DNA of 64,000 nucleotides from Planotetraspora mira (GCF_016863275.1 NZ_BOOO01000020.1:1-64000), one strand, 5' to 3'; counted from the stretch's first letter, positions 15,074 through 23,075 are shown. Notes: generated from the sequence alone by a model not told the origin. Numbers and translations: made by a program.

Positions 15074-15484
15074 ATGCCTCGCCGATCATCGGGCGAGATC
15101 AGGTCCCGTCTTCCACACAGGAAAACCAGGGCCGACAAGCGAACCGTGATCCGAGGTCTCTCCGCCTCGGCAAATCGTCAAATAGCACAGTTCGAGCGTG
15201 ACCGCGGACTATACAGAGGAGACATCGCCCTAGCGTTCCGGCGATGGGCGTTACGCGCCGGACGTCCCCGCAATGCTGAGGAATGGCTCCACGGGTACTC
15301 CGACGTACCGACCGGCCACATCCGCACTCTGCTCGAAGTTACCCTTTGGAACCTGCGACCCCGCGCACAACGCGAACTGAGGGCCGCCATCGCCCCCATC
15401 GACGCACGGATCCTCAAGCGAACGGTCAACGACCCCTTTGCTCCGCAGTCCCTTCCATGGTGGCAACGACGCATCGAGATCTAG
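15074..15484 (+). CDS. small basic island protein, family member 2 (unknown function)
   Basis: This 136-residue protein is a paralogue of the one at 13647-14069: MPRRSSGEIRSRLPHRK aligns with MPRKPPGTLRSRWKRSP, TVIRGLSASANRQIAQFERD with HIRGLSAKAHRAVQRLEDQR, and the ends SLPWWQRRIEI and AAWWRQRLTSR match. It lacks the CPCC patch. The start at 15074 was set by that alignment; an ATG 21 bp upstream is also possible. It lies near the tRNA-distal end of its element, whereas its relative lies at the tRNA-proximal end, so the pair straddles the internal att site. The function is unknown. Confidence 0.7.
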   Translation: MPRRSSGEIRSRLPHRKTRADKRTVIRGLSASANRQIAQFERDRGLYRGDIALAFRRWALRAGRPRNAEEWLHGYSDVPTGHIRTLLEVTLWNLRPRAQRELRAAIAPIDARILKRTVNDPFAPQSLPWWQRRIEI

Positions 15485-15703
15485 CCCTGCTGCTGCCGCC
15501 AGGGGGTGCAAAGCGGACCCACTCACACGCGGTCTCGCTCGACCCCTTCTATGCGAAGCCAACGCGCGGGTACCACGACGTGTGCTGTTGCCGCGGTTGA
15601 CCTGCTCAAACGGACCATTACTGCTCGCTGAGGTTCGCGGATGTTCGCGACGGTTGTCACTCAGTTCGTCACGCACGAGGGAACAGTCAGTAATCTTTTT
15701 AAG

Positions 15704-16264
15704 ATGGACTGGATACCATTACTAAGCACGGTACTTGGCGCCGTGATTGGCGTCGGCGCAACGCTTGTTGCTGACTGGACACGGGCAAGTCGCAGCGAAC
15801 GAGAAGGCGACCGTGCTATCAAACGTCAGGTATATGGGGACTACCTCGCAGCACTGTCTCTGACGCGGCATAACCTTCGAGTCGCCGCTCGGCTTTCGGT
15901 GGCATCCGTTGACGACAGGGCTCGCCTGGCCTTTGATGCCTTCAAGGATGCCAGAGCATATGAGATGCGGTACCAAGTTGCACTGGTCGCACCAGACCAG
16001 GTGATCGAGGCATCCACCTCTGCATTCAATGCTCTGAGAAGCCTGCGCGATCTTGTGGAAGGCGGAGGAGGGACACACGATGACCCGGCCTACCGTGCCG
16101 CTCAGGATCAGTGGGCGAACCGATTTGCCGAGTTGCGCCATTGCATGCGGGGCGACCTAGATCGCAACAAACGTCGGGGGACAGTGATCATCCGTCAGCA
16201 CCCAGCAAATAGCCAAGCCGTAGGAGGCGCCCATCACGACGCCGAGGGGTTGGGTCGTCGATAG
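15704..16264 (+). CDS. small membrane-anchored protein of unknown function
   Basis: This 186-residue protein starts with a single N-terminal membrane helix (WIPLLSTVLGAVIGVGATLV, residues 3-22). A mostly helical cytoplasmic or external part follows, with DYLAALSLTRHNLRVAARLS and ARAYEMRYQVALVAPDQVIE. The helix-rich pattern after a TM resembles unnamed actinobacterial proteins next to mobile DNA. The last 30 residues (RQHPANSQAVGGAHHDAEGL) look atypical and may lie beyond a small frameshift. The ATG at 15704 was preferred over one 63 bp upstream because the hydrophobic helix follows directly; no strong ribosome-binding site is visible. Confidence 0.6.
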   Translation: MDWIPLLSTVLGAVIGVGATLVADWTRASRSEREGDRAIKRQVYGDYLAALSLTRHNLRVAARLSVASVDDRARLAFDAFKDARAYEMRYQVALVAPDQVIEASTSAFNALRSLRDLVEGGGGTHDDPAYRAAQDQWANRFAELRHCMRGDLDRNKRRGTVIIRQHPANSQAVGGAHHDAEGLGRR

Positions 16265-16540
16265 CCGTGTCAACAGGGCGTGGCTGTAGACCTGCGCGAG
16301 TCGGCCTGTAGGCCGGGTTCTGATTCCGCATTCTCTCTACCTGCACGGATTCGCACTGAACCGCAGGCGACCAGGGAAAACGCTTCCGTTCGTTGTCATC
16401 GCTTGCCAGTGCTTTCCGGAGCCGTGTGCCCCCAAAGTGCCCCCGGCCCGGCATGCCTTCGTGAACAACCTGACCCGAGTGCTTCTTAGGTACCTGCCAT
16501 CGAGGCATATCTCGTCGTTTCATCCCGATAGGGTCGGCCG
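16265..16540. other. 276-bp gap with no supported gene
   Basis: No reading frame, RNA gene or clear repeat was found here. Two GTGCCCCC-type words near 16428-16442 are the only local repetition. Confidence 0.4.
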
Positions 16541-16827
16541 GTGATCAATATGCAGGTGCGATCTGAGAACGGCGATGTCGTCGCCACGGCGGGTTGTGGC
16601 TTGCCGTGGTTCGAGACTGTGGGCGGCCTGGACCAGGCGGAGTTTCCGACGCTGGGCGGCCTCGACCCGTATGGCGACGCGATCTTCAATCAGCGCCAAG
16701 TCCCGGTCCTGCTGAAGGAGTTGGAGCGACTGCCAACCGAGAGTCACAGTGGGTCGACGAAGTCCGTGCCCTCGGCCGGACCGTGCTCAAGGCCCCGCAC
16801 CGCTATCTGTGGTTTATCGGCGATTGA
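16541..16827 (+). pseudogene. frameshifted gene of unknown function
   Basis: Two parts of one small protein are in different frames. The first reads MQVRSENGDVVATAGCGLPW, FETVGGLDQAEFPTLGGLDP and YGDAIFNQRQVPVLLKELER. After a one-base shift near 16735-16755 the second reads QWVDEVRALGRTVLKAPHRY and ends LWFIGD-stop. The join makes sense as a single protein of about 93 residues. Similar small unnamed proteins are common in actinomycetes, but I cannot name a function. It appears inactivated. Confidence 0.65.
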
Positions 16828-16980
16828 CCGTCGTCGACTTCTTCCTTATCAGGGAAGCGGAACTGGCTTTCGAACTGCCCGAACACGGTTCTTCACCTGT
16901 AGGGATCGTCCGCAGCCGTACGCCAGTGTCCAAGGTTGTACGTCGGCGTTGTCACGCAGTTGAACACGCAGGGCGGCGCC

Positions 16981-17487
16981 TCAGCCGTCGAGTCCAACAA
17001 GCAGTCCAGCGACGCTAAGCCCTGTCGTCAGGTAGTCAACGAACAAGTGATTGTTCAGCGCCCACTTCGAACGCCGGTAACGGACAAGGAATATCGCGTC
17101 ATCCACTGAGTATCCGAGGGTCAGGAGCGCCTGGACGATGACGAGGCCCGACCGGTTGTAGCCGGCGTGGCAACGAACCAGGACTTTGCGCTCAGCCTCC
17201 ACGGCTGCCGCAGCAAACTCCCCGAGTTCTAAGACCTCAGCGAGTTGTTGAGATGTGAGCGGTCCGTCCGGCATCTCACAGCAGCGGTGGATGACTGCTT
17301 CAGCTGGGCCATGCCCGTCACGACGGTAGAGGCTGATGACAACATCGAACTCGTCGCGAACGACTACCGGAAGAAGTTCACCGGACGATTCGCGGTAGTG
17401 ATGACCGCCCATGAACAGACCAGGAACAATCTCGCTCCAAGGCGAGTCGGCGTAGGGTGCGCCCCGGCCCTCGATGCGCATCTGCAC
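16981..17487 (-). CDS. dual-specificity/tyrosine phosphatase-like protein
   Basis: This 168-residue protein contains the Cys-based phosphatase loop VLVRCHAGYNRSGLV with Cys106 and Arg112 (C-x5-R), and upstream segments typical of dual-specificity phosphatases: SEIVPGLFMGGHHYR (18-32), DEFDVVISLYRRDG (45-58) and, after the loop, VIVQALLTLGYSVDDAIFLV. The general-acid aspartate is probably in EMPDGPLT (Asp74). Such enzymes dephosphorylate Ser/Thr/Tyr or small phosphorylated ligands; the target is unknown. It stands alone inside the 6-kb element, facing away from the neighbouring frameshifted gene, with no obvious kinase partner. Confidence 0.8.
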   Translation of the reverse strand: MQMRIEGRGAPYADSPWSEIVPGLFMGGHHYRESSGELLPVVVRDEFDVVISLYRRDGHGPAEAVIHRCCEMPDGPLTSQQLAEVLELGEFAAAAVEAERKVLVRCHAGYNRSGLVIVQALLTLGYSVDDAIFLVRYRRSKWALNNHLFVDYLTTGLSVAGLLVGLDG

Positions 17488-17696
17488 CTCTCCATCACAC
17501 GACCCGGCCGTGTATGGACGGGCGAATCAGCAAGTCACGAGATTCACCCTACATTCGAAGCCAGACCAACATCATTTGATCGATGCTCGGCAGGGCGATT
17601 TCGGGCAGTGCTGGGCGCAATCCCACCCCCGCCAGCAGGGCGTAGCGCGCAGGCATGAGAGGTGCCGCCAGTATCCGCCGCCGGTCCTGATCTCTC

Positions 17697-17905
17697 GTCT
17701 GCTGTCGACCCATCCGAAGGACAGCGGGCCGGCGACGGAGGGGCAGGCCCGGCGTCGCGTGTTCCATGTTCCCGGTGACCTTCCACGCGCACTGGTTGCC
17801 CTGCCTGCACGGCCGGGTTTGACCTGGAGGAGTCGGTCTGCTGGGCTCTGCCTGGGTCGATGGCAGGCGAGCGATCAGGACTTCCACCTCAACCAGCTAC
17901 GGCCC
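17697..17905 (+). repeat. diverged 210-bp module shared by both tandem elements (copy 2)
   Basis: This copy aligns along its length with 10906-11115. The best-preserved blocks are GTCGACCCATC, GACAGCGGGCCGGC, GGTCTGCTGGGCTCTGCCTG and CAGCTACGGCCCG. Weak similarity may continue for another 40 bp. Frame-disrupting length differences argue against a protein. Confidence 0.6.
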
Positions 17906-18681
17906 GCCATGGTGCGGGCATCCTTCTCTCGGAGCTGGAGCGCCCCGGGGTTCGGGGCGGAGCCTCGAGGTCATCCCCGGCATTCCTCCGCCTCTCACTC
18001 CCACTTTCTCTTTCTCTCGCACAGCGTCGCCTCTGGTCTCCGGTCATGTTCGGCTGCTCTGCCTGCCCCGTGCTTATGACCGTTCACCCATTGGGGAGAG
18101 ACCTTCATTGGCACAAGCCGCTATGCCGTCGATCCGATGGTCACCGCCGCTTGTCGGCGGTGGTGCGCGCCGCCGCCGGCGGGACCGGCCGAAGAGCCGC
18201 AGCCCGCCGGTGGGCGGGCGCGCGGCCAACCGGTAGACCATTGAGTCCGTGCACCTTGCGAGAGTGCGGGGCCATGATGACGACCTGGGCAGCGCTGTGC
18301 ATCCCCCTCGATCGACCCCCTGCAGTGTCCCGGAAGCAGCTTCGGAAACGTCTCCTCCGCCGACCCAACTTCCCCAGCGTGCCCATCCCCGCGGGCCGCC
18401 TTCCTCCTTGGATCGTCGAGGTGCCTACCCGGCTTCCCTTCACCTCTCCCCGGCAACCGGCTGTCCGCCGAAGGCGGCTTGACCACGGGAGGAAATCTGT
18501 AACAGCTCAGCTGATCGGGATCTTGTCCTGCCCCAGAGACTTGCTTGACGCGACCGCCGCTTCGGCGGCACGTTCTGAAACGAGGAGCTGGTCCAGTTCG
18601 ACAAGGCGTAGCCGGTCCCCGAGCTGTTGGTGGGTCCCGGTACGATCACGGCTCGGCAGCGCGACAACCCTGGGAGTGGCC
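17906..18681. other. gene-poor segment upstream of the YcxB-like gene
   Basis: About 775 bp contain no supported gene. A long open plus-strand frame running through it from 17860 has low-complexity Arg/Pro/Ser composition and joins the real gene only near its end, so it is a high-GC artefact. A pyrimidine-rich tract lies at 17995-18022. Confidence 0.5.
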
Positions 18682-19194
18682 GTGCAGGAACCGAGCTCAG
18701 TGGAGTTGGCTTACCTGCCAACGACCGCGGACGCGGTGGGGGCGATCCGCGCGCGGAGGCGAACCAGCCGCCTGTGGAACGGGGTGCTCCTGGCCAGCGC
18801 GATCGTTGTGCTGAGCGTTCTTATCCTGAACTTCATGGGTCCGAGGAAACCCGGCTCGACGGTGCTCTGCCTCGCGGCGTTGGCCCTGTTCATCGGTATG
18901 CATGTACTGGTTCCTACGCTCAAGGGGCGGCAGATACACAAGATGGTCGCCCCGCAAGGGGAATTCCAGGCCATCGTGGACGACAGCGGGGTGCGGGTGA
19001 CCTCGCGGGATAGCGAGATGACGTTCCGGTGGCCGATGCTCACCCGGTACGCAGAGACGGATGAGCTGTTCGTCCTGATGACGCCCGACAAGTATCGCGT
19101 CGCATTCGTCGTCCTCCCCAAGCGCGGTGTCGCGGAACCGGCGGACGTCGACCGATTGCACGCCGTCCTCAACCGGAACGCCACCCGAGTCTGA
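18682..19194 (+). CDS. YcxB-like two-helix membrane protein
   Basis: This 170-residue protein has two adjacent membrane helices (WNGVLLASAIVVLSVLILNF, about 32-52, and TVLCLAALALFIGMHVLVPT, about 60-80). A C-terminal beta-rich domain follows: GEFQAIVDDSGVRVTS, MTFRWPMLTRYAETDELFVL, and DKYRVAFVVLPKRG. This is the layout of YcxB-family proteins, whose biochemical role is not established. The GTG at 18682 was chosen because GGGAG lies just upstream and the frame before it is compositionally unlike protein. It is an isolated cargo gene in the 6-kb element. Confidence 0.75.
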   Translation: MQEPSSVELAYLPTTADAVGAIRARRRTSRLWNGVLLASAIVVLSVLILNFMGPRKPGSTVLCLAALALFIGMHVLVPTLKGRQIHKMVAPQGEFQAIVDDSGVRVTSRDSEMTFRWPMLTRYAETDELFVLMTPDKYRVAFVVLPKRGVAEPADVDRLHAVLNRNATRV

Positions 19195-19248
19195 CCCCGG
19201 GGAACCCGGCAACACACTCCAGCAGACAGGCGAACAGGCAGGATGGTC

Positions 19249-19677
19249 TCAGTGCGCCCACCCGTCGTTTCCGGGTGGGAACTCTCCGCGGAGCAGGCTG
19301 ATGAAGGCACGACCGCATGCCAGCAGTGGGCCGGTGGGCAGGTCCGCGTTGAATGACTCCTGCTCGCCGCCCGTGCCGAAGGAGTTCACGAGATCCTTCG
19401 GGATGGCCGGAGACCACGTGAGCAGTCGCCGCTGGACCCGCTCCGACAGGTCAAGGGCAAGCGCAACGCGATCTGGTTCCGTTCCGAGATGGTCGTCCAT
19501 GTAGGACGACACGCATCCCATGAAGCCGGCCGTGGCCTGTGTCAGCCAGTCATCCCGGGCACCAGCGAGCCATGCGGGAGCCTCGGGGATCGTGTCGGCC
19601 CCCTCCTGCGCCAGGAGGTACAGCCACACTTCTGCCTGGTAGTCGCGGACCCAGAAACCAGATCCGCGGTAGTCCAT
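19249..19677 (-). CDS. conserved protein of unknown function
   Basis: This protein of 142 residues (147 if an upstream GTG is used) begins MDYRGSGFWVRDYQAEVWLY, followed by LAGARDDWLTQATAGFMGCV and DRVALALDLSERVQRRLLTW. It is soluble, acidic and helical, with aromatic clusters. Comparable unnamed proteins occur in many actinomycetes, often near mobile or regulatory genes. No catalytic motif is visible. It is convergent with the YcxB-like gene and separated by 54 bp. Confidence 0.6.
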   Translation of the reverse strand: MDYRGSGFWVRDYQAEVWLYLLAQEGADTIPEAPAWLAGARDDWLTQATAGFMGCVSSYMDDHLGTEPDRVALALDLSERVQRRLLTWSPAIPKDLVNSFGTGGEQESFNADLPTGPLLACGRAFISLLRGEFPPGNDGWAH

Positions 19678-19878
19678 GTACGAGCTGCCCACACGGGCAG
19701 TAGATCACGTAGCCGCGGAGAGGCTCCACGGGATTCAGGCCGTAGCCAGCATCCCTCTTGTCCGCTGGCAACAGGCTGGCGTCACAGGACGGTGATCTGC
19801 TGAGCAGATCGCATGACGAGGCGACCATGGACGGGTCCCGGCCCTTCGGAAGGGGCGGGCCCGGACACTCAGAGCAGG

Positions 19879-20107
19879 TTAGACAAGATGCACGCCGTCG
19901 TGCTGCCTGATGGCTGGTGCACCTTCGTGCAAGGCGTCGAGCACGCGGACCGCAAATGCCTCGGTAACCATCTGGGACACCTCGGTCGGCGTAGCCCAGT
20001 GGAAGCTCTGGACCTCCTTATTGAGGGAGAGGCTTCCTCTGGTGGCCTCGCAGCGAAAAACCAGGGCGACGATTCCCCGCGACATGTTCTTGTAGACGCC
20101 GGTTTAC
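19879..20107 (-). pseudogene. Nudix hydrolase C-terminal fragment
   Basis: On the minus strand the frame reads TGVYKNMSRGIVALVFRCEA, then LNKEVQSFHWATPTEVSQMV and a helical end. This is the part of a Nudix hydrolase after its catalytic box; the GX5EX7REUXEEXGU helix itself is missing. A stop and foreign sequence begin exactly at 20102-20104, where an integrase remnant starts on the other strand. The gene was cut at that junction and cannot be active. Confidence 0.75.
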
Positions 20108-20293
20108 GATCTGCGGCACGCGTGTGTCTCGACATGGCTCAATGCCGGGGTTCCGGCTCCGCAGGTTGCCGAGTGGGCGGGGCATAGCGTCAACGTGCTG
20201 CTGCGGGTCTATGCCAAGTGCATCGTCGGCCAAGATGACCTTGCCCGGAAGCTGATCGCCGACGCTCTGAAACCATCCCAAGACACCGACTGA
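20102..20293 (+). pseudogene. tyrosine integrase C-terminal remnant next to tRNA-Tyr
   Basis: These 63 codons read VYDLRHACVSTWLNAGVPAP, QVAEWAGHSVNVLLRVYAKC, then a short basic tail and a stop. They match the end of the integrase at 12607-13569 almost residue for residue, including Arg-His, the AGH histidine and the catalytic Tyr. Everything upstream is replaced by a reversed Nudix fragment. It sits 120 bp from the tRNA gene, where an element's integrase normally lies, and shows that the 6-kb element has lost mobility. Confidence 0.85.
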
Positions 20294-20297
20294 TCGC

Positions 20298-20318
20298 CGA
20301 CGCGTATACGACGCGAGC
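20298..20318 (+). repeat. element-B terminal repeat (right end)
   Basis: CGACGCGTATACGACGCGAG plus C matches 14487-14507 at 20 of 21 positions in the same orientation, so the 6-kb element has direct repeats just inside both ends. It starts 5 bp after the stop of the integrase remnant. Confidence 0.55.
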
Positions 20319-20363
20319 ATCCGTAGATCGCCGTTGACGACCATGAACAGCCGGACACACAGC

Positions 20364-20406
20364 AAGAGGCCCGCCGCCGCGTTTCCGCTGGTGACGGGCC
20401 TCTTTT
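20364..20406. terminator. hairpin downstream of tRNA-Tyr and the integrase remnant
   Basis: AAGAGGCCCG and CGGGCCTCTT form a ten-pair perfect stem around a 21-base loop. The plus strand continues TTTT-like (TCTTTTGG), giving a factor-independent terminator for the integrase direction. It is also correctly placed, 8 bp past the tRNA 3' end, to stop minus-strand tRNA transcription. Confidence 0.7.
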
Positions 20407-20414
20407 GGCTGGTG

Positions 20415-20496
20415 TGGCAGGTGCAAGGTTCGAACTTGCGTAGGCTGAGCCGACGGTTTTACAGACCGCTCCCTTTGGCCACTCGGGCAACCTGCC
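20415..20496 (-). tRNA. tRNA-Tyr (anticodon GUA), integration target
   Basis: The minus strand folds as a complete type II tRNA: acceptor GGCAGGT/ACCTGCC, D-arm GCCCGAGTGGCCAAAGGGAGC, anticodon stem GCGGT/ACCGT around loop CTGTAAA (anticodon GTA), long variable arm, T-arm GCAAG-TTCGAAC-CTTGC and discriminator A. CCA is not encoded. The downstream 3' half is repeated twice more in the window as att sites. A functional tRNA-Tyr gene is the known target of the Streptomyces element SLP1, so this locus is a natural hotspot. Confidence 0.95.
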
Positions 20497-20634
20497 GTGT
20501 CAGCTGCTCACCGCAGCGACAGCAAGAAGGATAGCGGACTTCCAGGGTGCACGTGACGCCCGTTTTCCCGGGGAAGGACTCGGGCGAACCGGAGATTTCG
20601 CCACCCGGCCGCCGAGGCACGCCATAGTAGAAGC

Positions 20635-21114
20635 GTGATCAGATGGGCCGAGACCGGTGACCTTGAAACGCTGGTGACGGTGGAGCTCGCGGCCGACGGG
20701 ATGTTCGCGCCCCTGGGCATCTTCTTCCCTCCCGGAACCACGATGATCGAGGAATGCGACGACCCGGAGAGCGTGATCGTCGCGGGCCGGCCGCCGGTGG
20801 GGTTCGCCATGCTCGGGACCGTCGACGGGCTCGCGCACCTCGAACAGCTCGCCGTACATCCTGATCACGGGAGACGCGGCATCGGCACGGACCTGCTCAG
20901 CGCCGCCTGCGACGCGGCGTCGGCAGCCGGTGCGGCGGCGATGACATTGACGACGTTCCGCGATGTCCCGTGGAACGCCCCCTGGTACGCCGTCCGCGGC
21001 TTCGCCGTGCTGCCTTCCGAGGAGTGGGGTCCCGAGCTGACCGCACTCGTACGGCAGGAGCACGCGCTGGGCATCGACTTGGCACCCCGTGTTGTCATGC
21101 GCAAAGACCTCTGA
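20635..21114 (+). CDS. GNAT-family N-acetyltransferase
   Basis: This 159-residue single-domain acetyltransferase has the acetyl-CoA binding stretch [20 protein letters not shown] (about 67-86), in which R-x-x-G-I-G grips the cofactor, then [19 protein letters not shown] and the C-terminal strand of the V-shaped fold. The NAPWY-x-x-x-GF segment supplies the tyrosine often used as general acid. The substrate is unknown. GTG at 20635 is preceded 8 bp upstream by CATAGT, so the mRNA may be leaderless. It is the first chromosomal gene beyond the tRNA and is followed by yajQ. Confidence 0.9.
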   Translation: MIRWAETGDLETLVTVELAADGMFAPLGIFFPPGTTMIEECDDPESVIVAGRPPVGFAMLGTVDGLAHLEQLAVHPDHGRRGIGTDLLSAACDAASAAGAAAMTLTTFRDVPWNAPWYAVRGFAVLPSEEWGPELTALVRQEHALGIDLAPRVVMRKDL

Positions 21115-21167
21115 TCACGCCTGGGCCACTAATCTCAGAAGGCAACGAGGAGAGGACACGGACACCG

Positions 21168-21656
21168 ATGGCCGACAGCAGTTTCGACGTGGTCAGCAAG
21201 ATCGACCGGCAGGAGGTCGACAACGCCCTGAATCAGACGGCCAAGGAGGTCGGGCACCGATTCGACTTCAAGGGCACCGGGGCGGAGATCTCCTGGTCGG
21301 GCGAGAGCATCGAGATCAAGGCGAACAGCGAGGAGCGCGCGAACGCCGTCCTCGATGTGTTCAAGGAGAAGCTCGTCAAGCGGGGCCTTTCGCTGAAGGT
21401 CCTCGACGCGGGCGAGCCGAGGCTCTCCGGCAAGGAATACCGGCTGACGGTCGCCCTCAAGGAGGGCATCGACCAGGAGAACGCGAAGAAGATCTCGAAG
21501 CTGATCCGCGACGAGGGCCCCAAGGGCATCAAGGCGCAGATCCAGGGCGATGAGCTCCGGGTCAGCAGCAAGAAGAAGGACGACCTCCAGGAGGTCATCT
21601 CCCTGCTCAAGGGCAAGGATCTCGACATCGCCCTGCAGTTCACGAACTACCGCTAG
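21168..21656 (+). CDS. yajQ: YajQ-family nucleotide-binding protein
   Basis: This 162-residue protein matches YajQ throughout: [60 protein letters not shown] and the end [12 protein letters not shown]. The fold is two ferredoxin-like domains. Family members bind nucleotides or RNA, and the Xanthomonas and Pseudomonas homologues bind cyclic di-GMP, so it is a candidate effector; the ligand here is not shown. A GAGGAGAGGA lies 12 bp before the ATG. It is 53 bp downstream of the GNAT gene. Confidence 0.95.
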   Translation: MADSSFDVVSKIDRQEVDNALNQTAKEVGHRFDFKGTGAEISWSGESIEIKANSEERANAVLDVFKEKLVKRGLSLKVLDAGEPRLSGKEYRLTVALKEGIDQENAKKISKLIRDEGPKGIKAQIQGDELRVSSKKKDDLQEVISLLKGKDLDIALQFTNYR

Positions 21657-21682
21657 AACACGAGCTCTGACCTGGCATTTCA

Positions 21683-21945
21683 TCAACGGCTGACCTTGTC
21701 AGGGCACATGCCGGGCACACGGCCCAAGGCATCGTCCACGATGCGGCGGGTCTTCTCATGAGGCTCAGGCCACTCCCCCACGTAGGTGTCAAGCGTGATC
21801 GTGGGAGTGGCATGGCCCGGCGCCATCTGTACCGTCTTCACGCTTGCGCCATTGTGAATCAGAAGCGTGGCGAACCAGTGACGGAAGGAGTGCAGGCCCG
21901 CCCCCTTGGGGATGCCTGCCGCGTCACGGTCTGGTGCCCGGCGGA
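21683..21945 (-). pseudogene. C-terminal fragment of a second integrase family
   Basis: The minus strand reads GIPKGAGLHSFRHWFATLLI, HNGASVKTVQMAPGHATPTI and TLDTYVGEWPEPHEKTRRIV before the stop. This is the catalytic end of a phage-type tyrosine recombinase with RH, GH and Tyr; the usual ALGHS is here APGHA. It is not the same family as the tRNA-Tyr element integrases. The upstream coding part is replaced by the XRE gene ending at 21951. A shorter piece of the same gene recurs at 23076-23135. Confidence 0.85.
21758..21817 (-). repeat. 60-bp direct repeat flanking the XRE gene (copy 1)
   Basis: This part of the integrase fragment is repeated at 23076-23135 with about nine differences in the middle and identical ends (ATGAGGCTCAGGCCACTCCC and GTGGGAGTGGCATGGCC). 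Both lie in the same orientation on either side of the regulator at 21951-22814, so the regulator is framed by partial copies of one integrase gene. Confidence 0.75.
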
Positions 21946-21950
21946 CGGGC

Positions 21951-22814
21951 TCACCGAGAAGTGTGCTGGGCGGCGAGCGGTCCCAGGGAACAGAGAAGTG
22001 TGAGACGCTCCGCCGTCGGTGTGCCCGCCGCCGGCGAGAACAGGGCGAGGATCTGTGTGCGCTCCTCGTCGACGAGCATCTGGCAGTCGAATTCCAGTAG
22101 ACCCACCTCGGGATGCTGGATCCGCTTGCGTCTGCTGCGCATCACTCCCACCGAATGCAGACGCCACAGGGCCTCGAACTCGGGACTCGCCCGTAGCAGC
22201 CGTTTGACCAGGTCCTTCGCCTGCGCGTCGTCGCGGCGGACGGCTGCGGCCCGCAAGTCGGCGACGAGCGCCTGGGACTCCATCGCGTGATCCTGAACCG
22301 GATACCCGGCCCGGGTGCGGGGATCGGTAAACCACCGGTACACCATCGTGCCCGCGGCACCGCGCAGCCGGGTGAGGTCGCCGAAGACGGCCCGTGCCAG
22401 GTCGTTCTGGACCAGGGTGGCACCGAGGTCGGTCATCACCTGAGCCGGGACATCGGAAAGGCGGTCCAGCACACCGAGCAGGCTCGGCGCGACATGGTCG
22501 TCGGAGCGCCTGCGGTCCGGCGGTCGGTGCCCGGCCAGCCGGAAGAGATGGTCGCGCTCGTCCAAGGTCAGGCGCAGTGCCCTGGTGATCGCCCGCAGCA
22601 CGCCCGGCGACGGCTGCGGCGCACGATCCTGCTCCAGACGGGTGTAGTAGTCCGTGGAGATGTCGGCCAGGCGCGCGACCTCCTCACGGCGCAGTCCGGG
22701 AGTACGCCGACGCCCCGTGCCCGGGAGGCCGACGTCCCCGGGGCCGAGCGCCTCCCTGCGCACCCGCAGGAAATCCGCCAACTGCTTGGTGTCCACCCTT
22801 CGAGTCTGCGTCAC
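21951..22814 (-). CDS. XRE-family regulator with MmyB-type ligand domain
   Basis: This 287-residue protein has an N-terminal lambda-repressor-like HTH (LADFLRVRREALGPGDVGLP, then RRTPGLRREEVARLADISTD and YYTRLEQDRAPQPSP, residues 12-70). A large C-terminal MmyB-type PAS-like domain follows, with AQVMTDLGATLVQNDLARAV, MVYRWFTDPRTRAGY and LLEFDCQMLVDEERTQILAL. The domain binds fatty-acid-like ligands in a solved Chloroflexus homologue. Such regulators usually control an adjacent SDR or other oxidoreductase, but none is present here. The gene is bracketed by integrase fragments, so it may have arrived by insertion and lost its target. Confidence 0.9.
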   Translation of the reverse strand: MTQTRRVDTKQLADFLRVRREALGPGDVGLPGTGRRRTPGLRREEVARLADISTDYYTRLEQDRAPQPSPGVLRAITRALRLTLDERDHLFRLAGHRPPDRRRSDDHVAPSLLGVLDRLSDVPAQVMTDLGATLVQNDLARAVFGDLTRLRGAAGTMVYRWFTDPRTRAGYPVQDHAMESQALVADLRAAAVRRDDAQAKDLVKRLLRASPEFEALWRLHSVGVMRSRRKRIQHPEVGLLEFDCQMLVDEERTQILALFSPAAGTPTAERLTLLCSLGPLAAQHTSR

Positions 22815-23075
22815 AGCCAGACCGGCAGCCAGAGACCGCCGATCCCTGGGTAAGGCGACTCCGCCTGACGGCTCCGATCGGCGAAACGCTGGTCACCGGC
22901 CCGGAAGCCGCCCGGCCGGATGACTCAGGCCGGCTCGCCGGGCTGGAGCAGTGGGACCACGTCGCGCGCCTCGCGCAGGGAAAGCCGAGCGGATCATGAG
23001 GCGCTCCGACCGGCACGCCGAGCGCACGCAAGCATGTCCCGGGACAGGACCCGACCGAGTGCTTGAACCCTTCCC

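Noticed and set aside
17860-18681. Upstream extension of the YcxB-like gene to 444 codons
   Set aside because: The added part is low-complexity, crosses the duplicated non-coding module and has no family similarity; the GTG at 18682 with GGGAG explains the gene.
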